From: an uncultured Verrucomicrobiota bacterium
GTDB lineage: Bacteria; Verrucomicrobiota; Verrucomicrobiia; Opitutales; Opitutaceae
Direction: 5' to 3'
Assembly (NCBI GenBank): GCA_903919625.1
Contig: CAIXIZ010000415.1
Span: 1 to 6,994 of the forward strand
Length of the DNA: 6,994 nucleotides
Position 1 is the stretch's first letter; every line of letters begins with the position of its first letter. A program made the position numbers and the translations under genes. The notes beneath the pieces are model-generated. The model worked only from the letters and a program-made list of their open reading frames with translations. It ran no database searches and was not told the DNA's origin. Below are positions 6,471 to 6,994 of the stretch, in pieces.

Positions 6471-6483
6471 TGCGTTTTGGCCG
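6462..6483. promoter_or_regulatory. inverted repeat upstream of ArsR, possible operator
   Basis: CGGCCA (6462-6467) and TGGCCG (6478-6483) form a perfect 6-bp dyad around a 10-bp centre in the divergent region between ArsR and the DUF2892 gene. It overlaps the candidate -35 element. Dimeric winged-helix repressors bind sites of this geometry, so it is a candidate autoregulatory operator. GC-rich dyads of this length also arise by chance. Confidence 0.3.
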
Positions 6484-6637
6484 ATCGGCGGGCAGCGCCG
6501 AGCCGCCCAGGCCGGTGCGAACCGGGTGCTTCACCCCGCGGGAAACAAAATATGCGCAACCCTTGGCAAAAGACGCGGAGCGGACTGGGCACTGAAGTGC
6601 TAGGGTGTGGGCGCAGGCAGCATAACCCAACACCACC

Positions 6638-6823
6638 GTGAAACCAAACATAGGTACGCTTGACCGCACCGGCCGATTTCTTGTGGGTGGCGCCGTGCTC
6701 CTTACTGGGCTGTATGGCCAAAGCTGGTGGGGGCTGGTGGGGATCGTCCCCATCCTGACGGCGGCGATCCGATTCTGTCCGGCGTATGTCCCTCTGGGGG
6801 TGACCACCTGCAAACCCATATGA
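6638..6823 (+). CDS. DUF2892 family small inner-membrane protein
   Basis: A 61-aa protein matching the DUF2892 family, the small two-helix membrane module also found at the C-terminus of YgaP-type rhodanese proteins. The N-terminal signature is MKPNIGTLDRTGRFLVGG. Two hydrophobic segments lie at about residues 14-27 and 29-45 (WWGLVGIVPILTAAIRF), followed by the conserved RFCPAYVPLGVTTCK with C47 and C58. Stand-alone members of about 60-70 residues are common, so the length is complete. The start is GTG at 6638-6640, fixed by the family N-terminus; no Shine-Dalgarno sequence precedes it. There is no rhodanese domain beside it. It is transcribed divergently from ArsR across 242 bp and is followed by the hairpin at 6890. 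The function of stand-alone members is not established. Confidence 0.9.
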   Translation: MKPNIGTLDRTGRFLVGGAVLLTGLYGQSWWGLVGIVPILTAAIRFCPAYVPLGVTTCKPI

Positions 6824-6889
6824 CGGCATGGCGCATCAAACAATTTCCGGACGGGGTTTCAGACACTGAGAACTGTCTGGGATAACGGG

Positions 6890-6926
6890 CAGCCGGTGGC
6901 GTGGGGCCGCCGGCTGTTCCATTTTT
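6890..6926 (+). terminator. strong hairpin with T-run downstream of the DUF2892 gene
   Basis: Bases 6890-6916 fold into an 11-bp stem, CAGCCGGTGGC with GCCGCCGGCTG (one T-G wobble), around a GTGGG loop. After TTCCA there is a TTTTT run at 6922-6926. This is a good intrinsic terminator on the plus strand for the small membrane protein gene ending at 6823. On the minus strand the same hairpin lies about 40 bases after the tRNA but has no T-run on that side. Confidence 0.6.
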
Positions 6927-6956
6927 ATGGGATATTTATTTCCAGAACTCGCTGTT

Positions 6957-6994
6957 TGGTGGACCCTAGCGGGTTCGAACCGCTGACCTCCTCA
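6957..6994 (-). tRNA. 3' part of a tRNA gene, cut by the window edge
   Basis: The reverse complement ends with a complete T arm (stem AGCGG, loop TTCGAAC, stem CCGCT), the 3' acceptor strand AGGGTCC, discriminator A and an encoded CCA (complement of 6957-6959). Upstream is AGGTC, a normal variable loop, and TGAGG, the 3' side of the anticodon stem. The anticodon and 5' half lie beyond 6994, so the isotype cannot be read. The pattern would fit isoleucine or alanine types, but that is only an impression. Confidence 0.87.

Noticed and set aside
5705..6829. A 374-codon minus-strand open frame covering the ArsR and SRPBCC genes
   Set aside because: It is out of frame with two clearly recognisable genes, is rich in Arg, Pro and Ser as expected for a shadow frame in GC-rich DNA, and matches no family.
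6957..6994. tRNA 3' end as an integration site of a mobile element
   Set aside because: No second copy of the T-arm/acceptor sequence was seen elsewhere in the window and no integrase is present.
1..6994. CRISPR array, insertion sequence or toxin-antitoxin pair
   Set aside because: No regularly spaced repeats, transposase motifs or typical small paired genes were seen on either strand.

Overview
The window comes from a GC-rich bacterial chromosome. No species can be read from it. The mix of genes (a response regulator with a cysteine-rich tail, a soluble PAS hybrid kinase, an ArsR/SRPBCC/DUF899 cluster) and the near absence of Shine-Dalgarno sequences would fit Verrucomicrobiota such as Opitutaceae, but that is an inference from general familiarity. 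There is no transposase, integrase, phage gene or CRISPR array.

Layout. Positions 1-265 (+) hold the 3' end of an ABC-2 type transporter permease, interrupted by an in-frame TAG at 98-100. Positions 352-1020 (-) encode a response regulator with a REC domain, a helical linker and a C-terminal four-cysteine module; a hairpin follows its stop. A 626-bp gap without a recognisable gene (1021-1646) contains a strong hairpin and a perfect 14-bp palindrome. Positions 1647-3860 (+) encode a cytosolic hybrid histidine kinase (PAS-PAS-HisKA-HATPase-REC), transcribed away from the response regulator. Its last 75 or so codons look out of frame and run over the start of a decayed membrane-receptor-like gene (3619 to about 4010).

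The right half is mostly on the minus strand. Reading in the direction of transcription, an ArsR-type repressor (6395-6042) overlaps an AHSA1/SRPBCC protein (6045-5590) by the classic ATGA. A DUF899 thioredoxin-fold protein (5533-4802) follows and then, after a 242-bp gap, a HIT-family protein (4559-4128). The first three are probably one transcription unit. A small DUF2892 membrane protein (6638-6823, +) is divergent from ArsR and is followed by a strong terminator hairpin. The window ends inside the 3' half of a minus-strand tRNA gene with an encoded CCA.

How the genes work together. The response regulator and the hybrid kinase are divergent neighbours and probably belong to one phosphorelay whose signal and output cannot be read here. 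The ArsR/SRPBCC/DUF899 cluster is a recurring bacterial gene set of unknown substrate, expected to be controlled by its own ArsR protein. I found no clearly new system. The notable points are gene decay at two places (the amber codon in the permease, and the kinase 3' end with the broken receptor) and several unexplained dyads in promoter regions.
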